A DNA stretch of 64,000 nt from Tautonia sociabilis (GTDB lineage Bacteria; Planctomycetota; Planctomycetia; Isosphaerales; Isosphaeraceae): NCBI RefSeq assembly GCF_003977685.1, contig NZ_RYZH01000011.1, positions 78,805 through 142,804 on the forward strand, read 5' to 3'. Below are positions 8,871 through 20,500 of the stretch, piece by piece. Position numbers and translations under genes: made by a program. The notes below the pieces were generated by a model. That model saw only the letters and a list, made by a program, of their open reading frames with translations. It was not told the origin of the DNA and did no database searches. Position 1 is the stretch's first letter; each line of letters starts with the position of its first letter.

Positions 8871-8908
8871 GGCAAGAGCGTGAAGTCACGGCAAGAGCGT
8901 GAAGTCAG
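8871..8908 (+). repeat. Two tandem copies of a 19-bp unit related to the 29-bp repeat
   Basis: GGCAAGAGCGTGAAGTCAC (8871-8889) is repeated at 8890-8908 with the last base changed. Both share the core GTGAAGTCA with the four 29-bp units upstream, so the core occurs six times in about 150 bp at staggered spacing. Confidence 0.88.
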
Positions 8909-9173
8909 GGCGATTGATTCGATTGTCTGAAAGATGGGATCAATCGTTCACGGGCGTAAGGGTTCGGATGATGGCACTCCCGAACACGAGACGATGGAAT
9001 GTCACGATCGATCGGGGGGCATCCTGGAGGTTGGGGATCGTCGATCGGTCGGGGAGGGGGGGATCGATCCCTGGGACAAGAGGCGCTCGATGTGGGGGGG
9101 ACACGACCGCGGTCCTTCCGGCGGATGATGATGGGGCGGGGAGGAGGCTCCCGCGGAGCGGGCCCGCGGGCGG

Positions 9174-9494
9174 TCAGGAGGAGGATCGCCCCTCGTGGAG
9201 GTCGGCCAGCCGACGGAGGTTCTCCCAGGTGTAGAGGCCGGAGGAGTGGCCGTCGTTCCAGGAGATGCGGACGGCATAGGAGCCGATCGGCTCCAGGGCC
9301 TCGATGCGGAGGTCGGGCCGGATGGTGGCGGGGTCGAGGATGCGCTGGCCGGTCCACTCGTCCTTGCAGGAGGCGCAGGGGCACTCGGAGCGGATGAAGC
9401 GGTAGGGGACCCTCGCGGGCCCGACGTCGTCCCAGGAGAGTTCGAGGGCCTGGTCGGCCTGGTGGGCTCGGATGTTGGTCGGGGGATCGGTCAT
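9174..9494 (-). CDS. DUF971 (GBBH-like N-terminal domain) protein
   Basis: This 106-residue protein is a stand-alone DUF971 domain, the zinc-binding fold that forms the N-terminus of gamma-butyrobetaine hydroxylase. It shows the family pattern: LELSWDDV, YRFIRSECPCASC and the closing YAVRISWNDGHSSGLYTWENLR. The cysteines of CPCASC and the histidine of DGHSSG are the likely metal ligands. Bacterial single-domain members are often found near iron-sulfur or Mrp-type genes, but their role is unresolved. The stop lies 9 bp after a glutamate-, arginine- and serine-rich tail. It is 32 bp downstream of the DUF1501 gene on the same strand and could be its last operon member. Confidence 0.88.
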   Translation of the reverse strand: MTDPPTNIRAHQADQALELSWDDVGPARVPYRFIRSECPCASCKDEWTGQRILDPATIRPDLRIEALEPIGSYAVRISWNDGHSSGLYTWENLRRLADLHEGRSSS

Positions 9495-9526
9495 CGGCGA
9501 GGACCCGGGGCGGAGCGGGGAAGGGA

Positions 9527-10909
9527 TCAGGAGAACAGCTCGGTGATCGGCCGGCCGGCGGCGATGGAGAGGGGGCGGTTGAGACGGTCGCGGACTTCCG
9601 TCTCGGGATCGAGGCCCAGCGCGTGGAAGATGGTGGCGGCGACGCGCTCGAGGGGAGCGGGGTCGGTGTCGGGATAGGCGCCGATGCGGTCGCTGGAGCC
9701 GTACACGGCGCCGCCGGTCGTGCCGCCGCCGGCGAAGAGGACTGTATAGCAGGAGGGCCAGTGGTTGCGGCCCTTGCCGTCGCGGTCGCCGATCTTGGGT
9801 CCTCGGCCGAACTCGCCCATCCAGACGATGAGCGTCTCGTCGAGGAGGCCTCGGGCGTCGAGATCCTGGATGAGGGTGGGGACGGTCTGGTCGGTGATGG
9901 GGAGGAGGCGGTTTTTGAGGTCGTTGAAGTTGTCCTGGTGCGTGTCCCAGCCCTGGCTGCCCTGGCCGCCGATGGATCGGGAGAAGTAGACGGTGACGAA
10001 GCGGACCCCGGCCTCGACGAGGCGGCGGGCGAGCAGGCAGCCCTGGCCGTAGGTGGTGCGGCCGTAGGAGTCTCGCAGGGCGTCGGGCTCCTCGCCGAGG
10101 TCGAACGCTCGCTTGACCCGGGGGGAGGCGAGCATCGAGAGGGCTCGGCCGTAGAAGTCGTCGATGCCTCGGGCGGTGGCGTCGTATTCGAGGAGTTCGG
10201 TCTGGCGGTCGATCAGCTCGAGCAGGCCTCGGCGGTCGTCGAGGCGGCCGAGGGGCATGGTGTCGGGCAGGTTCAGCTCGGGGAGGCGGAAGCCGGGGTC
10301 GTTCGGATCCTGGCCGATGAAGAAGGGATCATACGGCTTGCCGAGGAAGCTGGCGTGCTGGCCGGGGGTGACGCTGCCATCCCGGAGCACGTGCGGGTAG
10401 GAGACGAAGGACGGGATGGCGGGGTCGTCGCTGGGCCGGAGCTTCGCGACAACGGAGCCGTAGGCGGGGAACAGCTCGAGGGTGTCGCGCAACCGGATGT
10501 CGTCGAGCGGGGGGGCGTGGCCGGTGAGGCTGTAGTAGGTGGCGGAGTTGTGGTTCTTCATCCGGTGGTGGACGGAGCGGACCTGGGCCACCTTGTCGAG
10601 CACGGCGGCGAAGCGGGGGAGGTGCTCGCTGACGGGAACGCCGGGCACGGCGGAGGGGATGGGGGAGAACTCGCCTCGGATGCCCTGGGGGGCGTCGGGC
10701 TTGAGGTCGAAGGTGTCGATGTGGCTGGGGCCGCCGAACTGGTGAAGGAAGATGACGTTGCGGGCGGGGGCCCGGCGAGGCTCGCCCCGGTCGGAGGCGC
10801 GGAGCACGTCGGGCAGGGTCAGGCCGGCCAGGCCCGCGGCGCCGACCCGGAGCAGGCTGCGGCGGGAGAGGCGGAGCGTCTCGAGGAAGTCGGGGCAACC
10901 GGAGGGCAT
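9527..10909 (-). CDS. DUF1501 secreted protein with Tat-type signal
   Basis: The protein has 460 residues. The N-terminus carries a twin-arginine motif (SRRSLLRVGAAGLAGLTL, residues 15-32), so export in folded form is likely. The mature part is a DUF1501 domain of the alkaline-phosphatase/sulfatase superfamily, with FLHQFGGPSHIDTFDLKPDAP near residue 54 and MGEFGRGPKIGDRDGKGRNHW near 360. These carry the Asp, His and Glu residues expected for metal binding. It lies 60 bp downstream of the DUF1549/DUF1553 gene on the same strand. The two families co-occur as pairs many times in planctomycete genomes and are thought to act together outside the cytoplasm, substrate unknown. Confidence 0.93.
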   Translation of the reverse strand: MPSGCPDFLETLRLSRRSLLRVGAAGLAGLTLPDVLRASDRGEPRRAPARNVIFLHQFGGPSHIDTFDLKPDAPQGIRGEFSPIPSAVPGVPVSEHLPRFAAVLDKVAQVRSVHHRMKNHNSATYYSLTGHAPPLDDIRLRDTLELFPAYGSVVAKLRPSDDPAIPSFVSYPHVLRDGSVTPGQHASFLGKPYDPFFIGQDPNDPGFRLPELNLPDTMPLGRLDDRRGLLELIDRQTELLEYDATARGIDDFYGRALSMLASPRVKRAFDLGEEPDALRDSYGRTTYGQGCLLARRLVEAGVRFVTVYFSRSIGGQGSQGWDTHQDNFNDLKNRLLPITDQTVPTLIQDLDARGLLDETLIVWMGEFGRGPKIGDRDGKGRNHWPSCYTVLFAGGGTTGGAVYGSSDRIGAYPDTDPAPLERVAATIFHALGLDPETEVRDRLNRPLSIAAGRPITELFS

Positions 10910-10969
10910 GGGTCTGATCCCCGTTGGCGGGTCGTCCGGTGAGGTTGGGGGGGCCGGTCCGATGATCGG

Positions 10970-13579
10970 TCAGCGCCGCAGGAGGAATTCCTTGCTGTTG
11001 ACGATCGCCCAGGCGATGTCCTCCCAGGCGAGGCGGGGGTCGTCGTGAGCGGACAGGTGGGCGAGGGCGCCGCTGCGCTCCTCCGGGGAGGGGAGGCGGC
11101 AGAGGGCGGCAAGGTAGAGCTCATCGAGGATGGCGTCGTCGGGCGTCCCGGAGGCCAGCAGGCGGCCGATGCGGTTGTCGGGGGCCTCGAGGATGGCGCG
11201 GACGACGTCGCCGTTGATGAGCTGGAAGGCCTGGCCGAGCGTGGTGGACTCGGATCGCTCGCATTCGCAGGTGAGCAGGCGGTCGGGCTTGCCGAAAGCG
11301 TCGAGGAACTCGGGTCCGGTGTTGGCGCCGGCGAGGGCGACGGCCCGGGTGCCGGGGGGGACGCCGTCGAGGTCGGCGGGGCGGCCGAGGGCCGAGCCGA
11401 TGGCGTCGAGCAGGACCTCGGCGGGGAGAAGCTTCACGCGGGCTCGGGCGAAGTTGGCCTCGTCGTCGCGGTTGGTGGGACGGGGGGAGGAGTCGAGGGC
11501 ATAGACCCGGGAGGTCATGATCGCCCGGACAAGGGGCTTGAGGCGGTTGCCGCCGGCCTCGAAGGTGGCGGTCAGGGCGTCGAGCAGTTCGGGGTTGCTC
11601 GGGGGGTTGGTGGCGCGGAAGTCGTCGACGGGCTCGACGACGCCTCGGCCCATCAGGTGGAACCAGGCCCGGTTGGCCATGTTCCGGGCGAACTGGCGGT
11701 CGGACTCGGTGAGCCAGCGGGCCAGGGCGGCCCGGGCGTCGAGGTCGGGGCCAACCGCGAGCGGGACGCCGCCGGGGGCGGTTGGGGCGAGGCGCTCGCC
11801 GGAGACCGGCTGTCGCATCCGGGGGCGGCCGTCGAGGTGGATGATCACGTCCCCGTTGATCTCGTGGGAGTTGAGGCGATCGCGGCGGCTGTTGTTGACT
11901 TCCTTGCGGTCGATGTTCGCGAAGGCGGCGGCGAGGCCGTAGTAGTCGTCCTGGGTCCAGACGTCGAAGGGATGGTTGTGGCATCGGGCGCACTGGAGCC
12001 GGACGCCGAGGAAGATCTGCCCGAAGCTCTCGGCGCAGGTCTCGGGGTCGCGGTTGGTGCGGTAGAAGCTCGCCGGGGGATTGGCCCAGGAGGAGCCGGA
12101 GCCGGTGAGCAGCTGCTCGGCCAGCTCGGTCAGGGGCACGTCGGCGGCGATCCGGTCGCGGAGCCAGCGGTGGAAGGCCCAGACACCCTTGGGCCCCATC
12201 GTCTTCTCCTCGTTGCGGAGGAGATCGGCCCACTTGAGCGCCCAGAAGTCGGCGAACTCGGGGCGGCCGAGGAGGCGGTCGACGAGCCGGGCCCGCTTGT
12301 CGGGGTCGGTGTCCTCGAGGAAGGAGCGGGCCTCGTCCGGGGTGGGGAGGACGCCGATGCAGTCGAGGTACGCGCGGCGGAGGAAGACGTGGTCCGGCGC
12401 GGGGGGAGAGGCGTGGATCGTGAGCGTCTGGAGCTGATCGAAGACGGCGCGGTCGAAGGGCGTAAGCGGCTCGGGGCCGTCCCAGACGAAACCGGGGCGA
12501 TCGGGGAGGAAGGCGAGCCGGGAGACGGCCTGCTGGCCGAGGTATCGGGCGGAGACGACCGACTGGCCCGGTGCCTCTCGGCGGACGAGGCCGGAGGGGG
12601 AAACCTCGACCTCGGTCGGGTCGTCGACGTCGAAGGCGGCCAGTCGGGTCACGTCTCGGGTCGAGCCGTCGGCGAAGGTGGCGGTGACGACGAGCTGCTG
12701 GGCCAGGGAAGGAGAGGCGTTCACCCGCTCGGGAGGGAAGATGGAGAGGGAGACAAGCTCGGGGACCGTGCCGAGGTCATCCCGGCCGCCGCCGGCGATC
12801 CAGGAGCGGAGGATCTCGGCCTCCGGATCATCGGGTCCGAAGCGACGGCCCCCCTCGTGGGGGACGAGGCCGATCGGCTTGAGGAGCAGGAGGCTGGAAT
12901 CGGGGTCCGCCGTGTTGACCCGGCGGCCGAAGGCATCCCGGGTCATGCGGAGGAGATCGAGGCCGGGGTCATCCCCCCGAAGGGAAAGTTTGAAGCCTCC
13001 CTTGCCGGTGAGGTTGCCGTGGCAGGGGCCCATGTTGCACCCGGCCTTCGAGAGCACGGCGACCACATCCTGCCGGTAGCTGATCGCCCGGGGAGGGGTC
13101 GAGGAGACGACCTCGACGGGAACCTCGGCCGACGCCTCGCCGAACCGGGCGATCAGGCGATCAATCCCGCCGGTCCCGGGCTCGACCACTCCGGAAGACG
13201 AGACGCGAGCGACCCCTTCCGATCGGAGTTCAACGCGGGCCTCGGCCGTCACGTCTCGGGTCGAGCCGTCGGCGAAGGTGGCGGTGACGGCGACCTGCTG
13301 CCGGTCGGTTGGGTCGGCGAGCCGGATCGATGGAGGGTGGATCGAGAGCCCGGGAGAGGAAGAGGAGGAGCCCGAGGGGATCGCCAGGGCGGTCGGGGTC
13401 GGGGCCAGCAGGGCGGCGATCGTGGCGGGGAGGGCCGAGCGGAGGACGACGAGCGTCGTCCGGAGGACGAGAGAGGCGGGAAGCGTCACGGCCTTGCTCC
13501 TCGGGGGGACGAGGGGTCCGAGGGACGCAGGCGACCCGTCCGGCCGGGGAGGGCTGGGTCTCCATCGATTATTCAACAT
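10970..13579 (-). CDS. DUF1549/DUF1553 secreted protein with Ig-like and cytochrome-like motifs
   Basis: This 869-residue protein has a hydrophobic export region at about 30-66, two Big_2-type Ig-like domains (each with the text [14 protein letters not shown], about residues 95-165 and 290-365), and a PSD-type CX4CH motif CNMGPCHG at about 181. A DUF1549 domain lies at about 380-590 and a DUF1553 domain at about 620-860. A CXXCH motif, CARCHNHPF, sits at about 534, so one or two covalent hemes are possible. It is the upstream partner of the DUF1501 gene and probably cotranscribed with it. The ATG at 13579 is assumed; the first 30 residues are proline-rich, and a later start closer to the hydrophobic stretch is possible. 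Confidence 0.9.
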   Translation of the reverse strand: MLNNRWRPSPPRPDGSPASLGPLVPPRSKAVTLPASLVLRTTLVVLRSALPATIAALLAPTPTALAIPSGSSSSSPGLSIHPPSIRLADPTDRQQVAVTATFADGSTRDVTAEARVELRSEGVARVSSSGVVEPGTGGIDRLIARFGEASAEVPVEVVSSTPPRAISYRQDVVAVLSKAGCNMGPCHGNLTGKGGFKLSLRGDDPGLDLLRMTRDAFGRRVNTADPDSSLLLLKPIGLVPHEGGRRFGPDDPEAEILRSWIAGGGRDDLGTVPELVSLSIFPPERVNASPSLAQQLVVTATFADGSTRDVTRLAAFDVDDPTEVEVSPSGLVRREAPGQSVVSARYLGQQAVSRLAFLPDRPGFVWDGPEPLTPFDRAVFDQLQTLTIHASPPAPDHVFLRRAYLDCIGVLPTPDEARSFLEDTDPDKRARLVDRLLGRPEFADFWALKWADLLRNEEKTMGPKGVWAFHRWLRDRIAADVPLTELAEQLLTGSGSSWANPPASFYRTNRDPETCAESFGQIFLGVRLQCARCHNHPFDVWTQDDYYGLAAAFANIDRKEVNNSRRDRLNSHEINGDVIIHLDGRPRMRQPVSGERLAPTAPGGVPLAVGPDLDARAALARWLTESDRQFARNMANRAWFHLMGRGVVEPVDDFRATNPPSNPELLDALTATFEAGGNRLKPLVRAIMTSRVYALDSSPRPTNRDDEANFARARVKLLPAEVLLDAIGSALGRPADLDGVPPGTRAVALAGANTGPEFLDAFGKPDRLLTCECERSESTTLGQAFQLINGDVVRAILEAPDNRIGRLLASGTPDDAILDELYLAALCRLPSPEERSGALAHLSAHDDPRLAWEDIAWAIVNSKEFLLRR

Positions 13580-13840
13580 AGAGGGCGTCCGGCGGGCCCG
13601 TCAAGCCGATGGTCGAGGCCGGCCGGAAGAGGAGGCTTCTTGGAGGCTTGCTCGGGAGAAAGGCCCAGGGGGCGAGGGGCGAACCGAATCCCGGACGATG
13701 GGCTCCGGAGAGCGGGAGATCGACCCGGTTCGAGGGGGTCAAGCCGTCGTGCAGTGAGGGGGAAAACACCGTACAATTGGGGTCGACTTCCGGACCGAAG
13801 GGCCGGGTCCATCGACCGACCGATCCCGACGTCGCGAGAC

Positions 13841-13849
13841 AAGGAGAGG
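13841..13849 (+). promoter_or_regulatory. Strong Shine-Dalgarno for the ferredoxin GTG start
   Basis: AAGGAGAGG ends a few bases before the GTG at 13853. This decides the start, because the open frame continues far upstream without any other coding signal. Confidence 0.8.
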
Positions 13850-13852
13850 AAC

Positions 13853-14149
13853 GTGGCGCATATCGTCGCCGAGCCGTGCTTCGACTGCAAGTACACCGAC
13901 TGCGTGGTCGTCTGCCCCGTCGACTGCTTCTACGAGGGGGCGCAGATGTTGTTCATCCACCCCGAGGAATGCATCGACTGCGAGGCGTGCGTGCCTGAGT
14001 GCCCGGTCGAGGCGATCTTCCACGAGGACAACCTGCCGGACGAGTGGAAGGAATTCGTCGCCCTCAACGCCGAGGAGGCGCCGAAGTGCCCGGTGATCAC
14101 CGAGAAGAAGGCGCCGCTCGAGGGCCCGTCCTGCAACGCGAAGAAGTGA
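13853..14149 (+). CDS. fdxA: 7Fe ferredoxin ([3Fe-4S][4Fe-4S], FdxA type)
   Basis: This 98-residue small electron carrier starts at a GTG behind a strong ribosome site. Its cysteines at 9, 12, 17, 21, 25, 40, 43, 46 and 50 match the spacing of Azotobacter ferredoxin I shifted by one residue. By that template C9, C17 and C50 hold a [3Fe-4S] cluster and C21, C40, C43 and C46 a [4Fe-4S] cluster. The C-terminal half ([20 protein letters not shown]) is also typical of the FdxA group. It stands alone: the divergent neighbour is the DUF1549 gene and the convergent one is the giant subtilase-like gene. A TACAAT -10-like hexamer is at 13772-13777. Its redox partner cannot be assigned from the context. 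Confidence 0.95.
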   Translation: MAHIVAEPCFDCKYTDCVVVCPVDCFYEGAQMLFIHPEECIDCEACVPECPVEAIFHEDNLPDEWKEFVALNAEEAPKCPVITEKKAPLEGPSCNAKK

Positions 14150-14506
14150 CGGCGGGGCGGAGCCCCTCCGAGGCCTCGTCGGGGGGACCTTCGCCCCGAC
14201 CCGGACGGCGGTACCCCCCACCGACGACGACGTCGATGTCCGCTCCGGTCCCGGAAGCCGGGGCGTTTCCCCTCAAGCGAGGCGACCGGTCCCGAGGACG
14301 GTAATCGACCGGACCCGGGAGGGTGGATGGTGCCTTCTGTGAGGCACCTTCGATGCCGGCAGGAGAGGCGACCGCCGAGCCGACGGCGCGCCCGGTTCGA
14401 GTCCCGAGACGGGGGCCGGGCCGGCCTCGAAAACGACGCGAGCGGCCCCGGGGGGCCGCTCGCGATGCTCGATGAACGGGGGCCGGGGTGGCCGGCCCTC
14501 CTGGGG
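14150..14506. other. Intergenic region between convergent genes
   Basis: 357 bp of very GC-rich sequence with several short inverted repeats, including the terminator-like hairpin annotated separately. GGTTCGAGTCCC near 14395 resembles a tRNA T-loop but lacks a 5-bp stem. No gene is seen. Confidence 0.6.
14438..14463 (-). terminator. Terminator-like hairpin after the giant secreted-protein gene
   Basis: GCGAGCGGCC (14438-14447) pairs with GGCCGCTCGC (14454-14463). On the minus strand the hairpin is followed by GTCGTTTTCG, giving a short U tract. It lies 44 bp past the stop of the minus-strand gene and could also stop ferredoxin transcripts arriving from the other side. Confidence 0.6.
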
Positions 14507-17500
14507 TCACTGACCGCGGCGGAACCGGCCTCGGGAGAGCAGGTCCTGCCAGGCCCGCTTGCCCTGAGGGGCGACCTGGTTGACCTGCTCCTGGCGGCCG
14601 GCGAGCCGGGCGCGGAGGGCCTCCCGATCGCGGCGGGCCTTGCCGGCGGTCGGCTGGACGCCGGCGGTCTGGGCCGCGGAGCCGACCCCGGTGCCGGTGC
14701 CGGTGCCGGGCTGGAAGGTGCTGTTCGGCTGGCCGGAGGGCTGGCCGAACAGGAGGTTGTCATCCGGCGGGGTGGAGCCGGTCGGCGGGATGAAGATGCC
14801 GCCGCCTCCCGAGCCGGCCGAGCCGCGGAACTCGATGGCGCCCATATCGGCGGGTCCGAAGGGCGGGAAGCCGCGGTTGGGGATGTCGACCCGGCCGAGG
14901 TTGAGGAAGTCGAGGGCCGGGGCGGTCAGGCTGTCGGCGGTGTCGATCGCATCGGAGTTGGCCGTCAGCCCGAAGTTGCCGTCGAGCAGGGTGATCGTCG
15001 GCCCGTCGAACTGCGGCCGAGGGTCGCGGGGAGCGGCGAAGGCGGGGTCGCCAATGTAGTTGTACGCGGCGTCGGCGTTGGGCGTCGAGCCGAGGGCGGC
15101 CGTGTTGAACCCGACCAGGGGGGTGTTCGGGTTGCTGGAGAACATGTTGTTCCGGACGACGGCCACGGCCGGGAAGATACCGATCGGGGTGTCGGCGCCG
15201 CCGGCGCGGTCGCTGTTTTGCCAGAAGATGTTGTTGACGACGTCGGCGATGACCGGGCTGCCCTCGTTGATGGCCGCGTCGTAGAGGATGATGCCCCCGT
15301 TGTTGAGGGCGATCGTGTTGTTGACGATCTGGACCGGCTGGTCGATGGCGATGGTGTTGTTCGGATCCCGGACGACGATGCCGGTGCGGTTGCCCGCGAG
15401 GACGTTGCTGTCGATCCGGGCGTTGGAGGCCGCCCCGCTCTTGGGCTCGACGCTGATCCCCTCACCGGCGTTGATCACCACGTTCCCGTGGTACCGGCCG
15501 CCGGAGTTGACCAGCCGGATGCCGATCGAGCTGGGGTCGATGGCGCCGGAGACGAGGTTGGTCAGCGGGGCGACCACGGCGAAGCCGCGGAACTCGGTGT
15601 CCAGCTCGCCGCCGTCGGTGAAGCCGAGGAGATCGATCCCCTGGACGGTGACCTCGGGGGCGTTCGGGTCCAGCGGGGCCCGGATGATCGTCGACTGGGG
15701 AGTGCCCGGGACGACGTTCGAGTCGGTGCTGGAGGGGGCAGCCGAGACGAGTCGGACGAGCGACTTGAGCGTGACCGACTCGTTGTAGGTGCCAGGCAGG
15801 ACCGCGACGGTGTCGCCGATGGACGCGACGGCCAGGCCGGCGGCGATCGTCGGGTAGGGGTTGGCGCGGGAGCCAGTCGGGGTGCCCGTGCCCCCCGGGC
15901 CGACGAAGATCGTCCGCCGCTGGGTCGCGGCGTAGACGACCACGTCGATGGTGTAGCCGCCGGTGCTGTTGCCGACGATCGCGTTGCCGGCCCGGTCGGT
16001 GACCGTGTTGGCGACGGTGATGCGGTAGATGTCGTCGGCCGTGGCCCCGGTGACGTCGAAGCTGATGCGGCTGGGCCCGCTGGGGGAGGTGGCGAGGAAC
16101 TCGACGTTGAGCGACGAGAGGTCGATGCTGGCCGCGTTGTCGTCCTGGGTGTTGAAGACGCCGTCGAGGCCGGCGCCGGTGACGGTGATCGCCCCCTGGG
16201 CCATGAGGCTGGCCAGCGAGAGGTTCTCGTCGGCCGTGAAGGAGACCCGGAAGCGGCCGCCGTTGGAGACCCGGCTGCCGGTGGCCGGGTCGGAGGAGAT
16301 GATGCGGGGCGACCGGGTGTCGAGGATGAAGCGGACGGTCGCGTTCGGGTCGTTGGGGTCGGAGGCGTTCCCGCTGACGTCGGTGATCCGGACGCGGGCC
16401 CGGCTGTAGCCGGTGTCGTCGGCGGTGCCGAGCTGGCCGTCGGGGCCGACGTTGAACGGCGAGTCGGGGCTCAGCGCCTGGGTCGGGGTGATGGTGAAAT
16501 TGCCGGTGGCGTCGGTGGTGGCGGTGCCGACGCCGAGGCGCTCGAAGACGCCGTCGCCGTCGAGGTCGAGGTCCAGGGTCACCTGCTGACCGATCAGCGG
16601 GTTGACCGGCGGGAACAGGTCGGTGACGTTGCCCGAGAAGGTGGGCGGGTTGCCGTTGGTGATTTGCAGCGTCGGATCGCTGGGGCTGGCCAGGCCGAAG
16701 CTGCCGGGGACGATCGACGGAGCCCGGGTGTCGATGGTGAAGGGCAGGATGAAGTTGCCGCCCGGGAAGCCGTCACCCGAGGGGAGGGCCAGGGGCAGGC
16801 CGTTGGGTCCGAGGTTCTCGCCGTCGAGGGCGTTGCCCTGCGGGTCTCGGATGACGTTGCCGCCGCTGCCGACCAGGACGATCCGGTACAGGTCGTTGGA
16901 CAGCAGCAGGTTGCCCGCACCCAGCTTGATGCTGAGCCGCCGGGTGTCGGGGTCGAAGGCCAGCCGGCCGGAGAGCGGGATGGTGCGGTCGCCGGGGTTG
17001 TTGGCGTTGCCGAAGATCCCGTCGCCGCCGGAGGCCTGCAACAGGACGGTCTGGGCGTTGATGGTCTGCGGGTCGACCCGCTCGTCGAACTGGAAGAAGA
17101 TCTCCTGCGGCACGCGGTTGCTGCCGGCGACCTGCCCCGGGGTGTAGAGGCTGACCATCTGCAGCTGTCCGGTGGCGGGGTCGGCGATGGAGGCGAAGAC
17201 CCCGTCGCCGATGCCGTCGCCGTTCAGGTCGGGCGCGCCCTGAGTGGTGATCTGCGGGGGGTCGAAGGTGCGGAACTCACGGGCACCGATGTCGAAGAAC
17301 GGCCGGCTGCCGAAGCCGATGTTCGGCGTGCTCGGGTCGTCGAGCCGGAGGAAGCCCTCCTTGTCGCGCTCGCCGGTGAGCGGGGCGAAGCCGTAGGTGG
17401 CGATGTTGGAGGCCGGTCCGAACGAGGAGCCGGCGGAGCCGGCGAGCACCGGGATGAACTGGTCGACGAAGCCCCGGTTCGGGGTCCCGGGGAGGGTGAC

Positions 17501-20500
17501 GATCTCCCGAGGGTCTTGCTGGAAGATGGTGACCCCGCCGAAGGGATTGGTGCGGCCGATGGTGTTGCGGATGCCTCCCCGGGGGTCGAGGACCTGGTTG
17601 GAGACCGGGTAGAGCATGTCTCCGATCGGGGTCGGCCCGAACTCGCTCAGGGCCGCGTCGATGGCGGCGGAGCCGGACTGGAGGAAGAAGTTGCCGTTGG
17701 CCGGGTCGAGGAACTTCGGGTCCCCGAAGATCGGCGAGTTGTTCCCCAGGAAGGGGGCCCCGGCGATCTGGGAGATCTGGTCGTCCAGGACCGTCGAGTA
17801 GTTGTTGAAGACGTTGAACAGCAGTTGGCTGGTGGCCACCATCCCCTCGAGCCGGACCGCCGCGGCGGCCGGGTCGCTGCCGATCGTCCCCCCGTCGAAG
17901 ATGTTGTTCATCGCGAGGAAGTAGACGTGAGACAGCGAGTTGTTGGGGTTGGGGTTCCAGGCCGGGGCCTGGGTCCGGAAGCCAACACCGTTGTTGTAGA
18001 AGGTGTTGTGTAGCAGGACGATCTGGGCCGGGTTCTGGTCGGCGTTCGCGTTGGCCACGTTGGCCCCGTAGTTGACGCGGACGCCCACCGGCATGTTGGA
18101 GATCGTGTTGTTGACCAGGAAGAGGTTGGTGGGCTGGCCCCTCAGACCTCCGATTCGGGCGGTGCCGCCGGCCACTGGGGTCGTGGTTCCGATCAGGGTG
18201 CGAGCGAGGAGGTCGAAGCCCTGATCGGCGAAGATGCCGGCGTCTCGGAAGCTGTCGAGGCTGGAGTTGGAGACGGTCCAGCCGAGCTGGGCGTTGTACT
18301 GCAGTTGAGGAGTGAGGCCGAGCTTCTGGAACTGCAGGTTGTCGCCGATGTCGATGGCGTTGCTGGCGTTGGAGTCGAAGGCGTCGACGATGGAACCGCC
18401 CTGGAACTCGATCCGGTGGAGGTACCGGATGTCGGCGTTGTCGATGATGCTGCCGTTGCGGGGGTCGAAGAGGTTGTAATCGAAGAGGCTGCCGCCGCCG
18501 AAGGCGATCACGCCGCCGTCGCCGGGGGCGGGGGTGTCGAAATTGATCCCGGCGTTGCTCGGGTTGAACGAGGAGAAGAAGCTGTTCGACTGATCGACGC
18601 CGCGGACGACGGGACCGACGGTGTTGTCCCGGAGCGAGGTGATCACCACCGGGACGCGCTGCTGGCCGGTCGTCTCGTTGGTGCCGATGCCGACGATCCG
18701 AAGCTGGCTGCCGTAGCCCGGGTCGATCAGCGGGCTGGGGCCGGGCGGGTCGATGCCATCGTCGAAGCCGACGTTGAAGCCGGCGCCGAAGATGTTGGCG
18801 TTGTCGGCCGCGACCTGGTTGAGGGCCGGGTCGATGGGGGTGCCGGGGCCGGGGTTGCCCACGAAGGTGTCGGTGAAGAGCTTGACGTACATCGACTCGC
18901 CCGGGCGGGCGATCCGGGTGCCGTCGGCCAGCAGGGTATCGGGCAGGGCGCTCTGGATGGTCAGCGTGATGAACGGCTGAAGCTCGGGGAGGAAACCGTT
19001 GGCGTCGGCCTCGGGCGAGGTCGGATCGGGCACGGGCTTGTCGTTGTTGCCGAAGCCGCTCCAGCCGGCGAGGTTGACCGTGCCGCGGAGGACGTGGACG
19101 ATGTCGGTGTCGTCCCAGACCGAGTTGACCGTCAGGTTGGCGCCGTCGTCCAGTGCGGCTTCGGTGTAGAAGTCGCCCTGGTTGTTGGGCGGCGGGATGA
19201 TGACCCCCGGTGTGGTCTTGATCCCCAGGCCGTTGACCGAGTTCCGCTCCATGACGTTGCCGCGGAAGAACGGGTTCCCGGAGAGCAGGGGACGGGTCGG
19301 GTCGGCGGCCAGGAGCTGGTTCGGCTCGACGACGATCGGGGTGTCGAAGTTGTCGAAGAAGTCGTTGTTGGTGATGGAGACGTTGGCGCCGGCGGCGGCG
19401 GCGTTGTAGCCGAGGAAGCTGGCGATGTCATTGGTCAGGTCGAGGACCTGACGGTTGGGCAGGGCGGTCAGGGGGGTGATGATCTGCCCGCCGCCGTAGC
19501 GGAACTCGGTCTCGTCGATGGCCGCGATCGAGCCGGGCAGGATGGAGATGCTTCCCCAGCGGAGGGAGGAGGGGACGTTGCCCGGGGCGGGAGCGGGGTT
19601 GGAGGAATTGTTGTCCGTGGGGCCGGCGGGCACGATCACGCGGCGGGTGCCCGTGGCCTGGTCGAGATAGTAGGTCTCGGCGGCGTCGTCGAAGAGGGAG
19701 GTGAACAGGGGCTTGGCGTCGCCGATCGAGTTGGGGACGAAGTTCGGGTCGGCCGGGGAGATGTTCGGGTTGGCGTCGAACTGGCGGATGTAGGTCCGCT
19801 CACCGAAGTTGACGCTCGAGGAGGTGTTCACGGTGGCCAGGCTGGCGCCGAAGCTCGACTTGACCATCATGCCGGGCTGCACGTAGAGCCGGGAGGAGAC
19901 GGTCTGATCAGTCTGGCCGCCGGTGTTGGTGAGCAGCCGCTGGCCGAGAACCAGCTGGGAGTTGAGGACGTAGGGGAGCGGATCGTCGATGGTGAAGTTC
20001 TTCCCGCCGCCCTGGCTGGTGGGGTTGGCGGGGTAGAAGATCGCGTCCGTCTCCTGGGCCTGAAGCGACCCGACCGGGGGCCGGATGAGGATGCCGTTGA
20101 TCGAGTTGTTCAGGAGCTGGGTGCGGCGGATCAGCGGGCCTCGGGCGATTTCGTCCTCTCGGAGCGAGTCGAGGTCGGCGGAGATGGCCGCCTGAGTGCC
20201 GCCGGCGGCTCCGCCTCCCGCGGCGCCGTCGGCCACGGTGGTGTTGGTGATGGCCGGCCGGCTGTTGAACAGGGTGATGGTGTCGTACCGGGTGCCGATG
20301 GTCTGGGGCACGGCGCCGCCGCCGAAGCGGAGCAGGGCGTGGTCGATGATCGACATCACATCCGAGGCGCCGGAGAGCCCGAGCTTGCCGTCGATCGGGA
20401 AGCTGCCCGGGAGTTGGTCGCGCCCGGCGGACACGTCGTCGTAGTTGCGGAAGATGATGCCGCCCCAGTTGCCTCCGCCGGGGGTGGTGTCCTGGGCGTC

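Larger units (their letters stand above)
8584..9173. other. 590-bp intergenic region with tandem repeats
   Basis: It holds the 29-bp and 19-bp tandem repeats (8737-8908). The rest, 8909-9173, is purine-biased GC-rich sequence in which I see no gene or strong promoter. The region separates two minus-strand genes, so it should include the promoter of the GT2 gene. Confidence 0.6.

Noticed and set aside
8737..8908. CRISPR-like regular repeats
   Set aside because: The 29-bp units abut directly with no spacers, the other units are 19 bp, and no cas gene is near.
11045..13852. Long plus-strand frame upstream of and in phase with the ferredoxin
   Set aside because: It is antisense to the DUF1549/1553 gene. 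The ferredoxin starts at the GTG behind AAGGAGAGG, so the upstream part is not translated with it.
14385..14420. tRNA T-loop-like GGTTCGAGTCCC
   Set aside because: The flanking bases do not form a 5-bp T stem and no acceptor or anticodon arms can be drawn.
14327..18013. Plus-strand reading frame of about 1230 codons
   Set aside because: Same cause: it lies opposite the C-terminal beta-helix part of the giant gene and has shadow-like composition.
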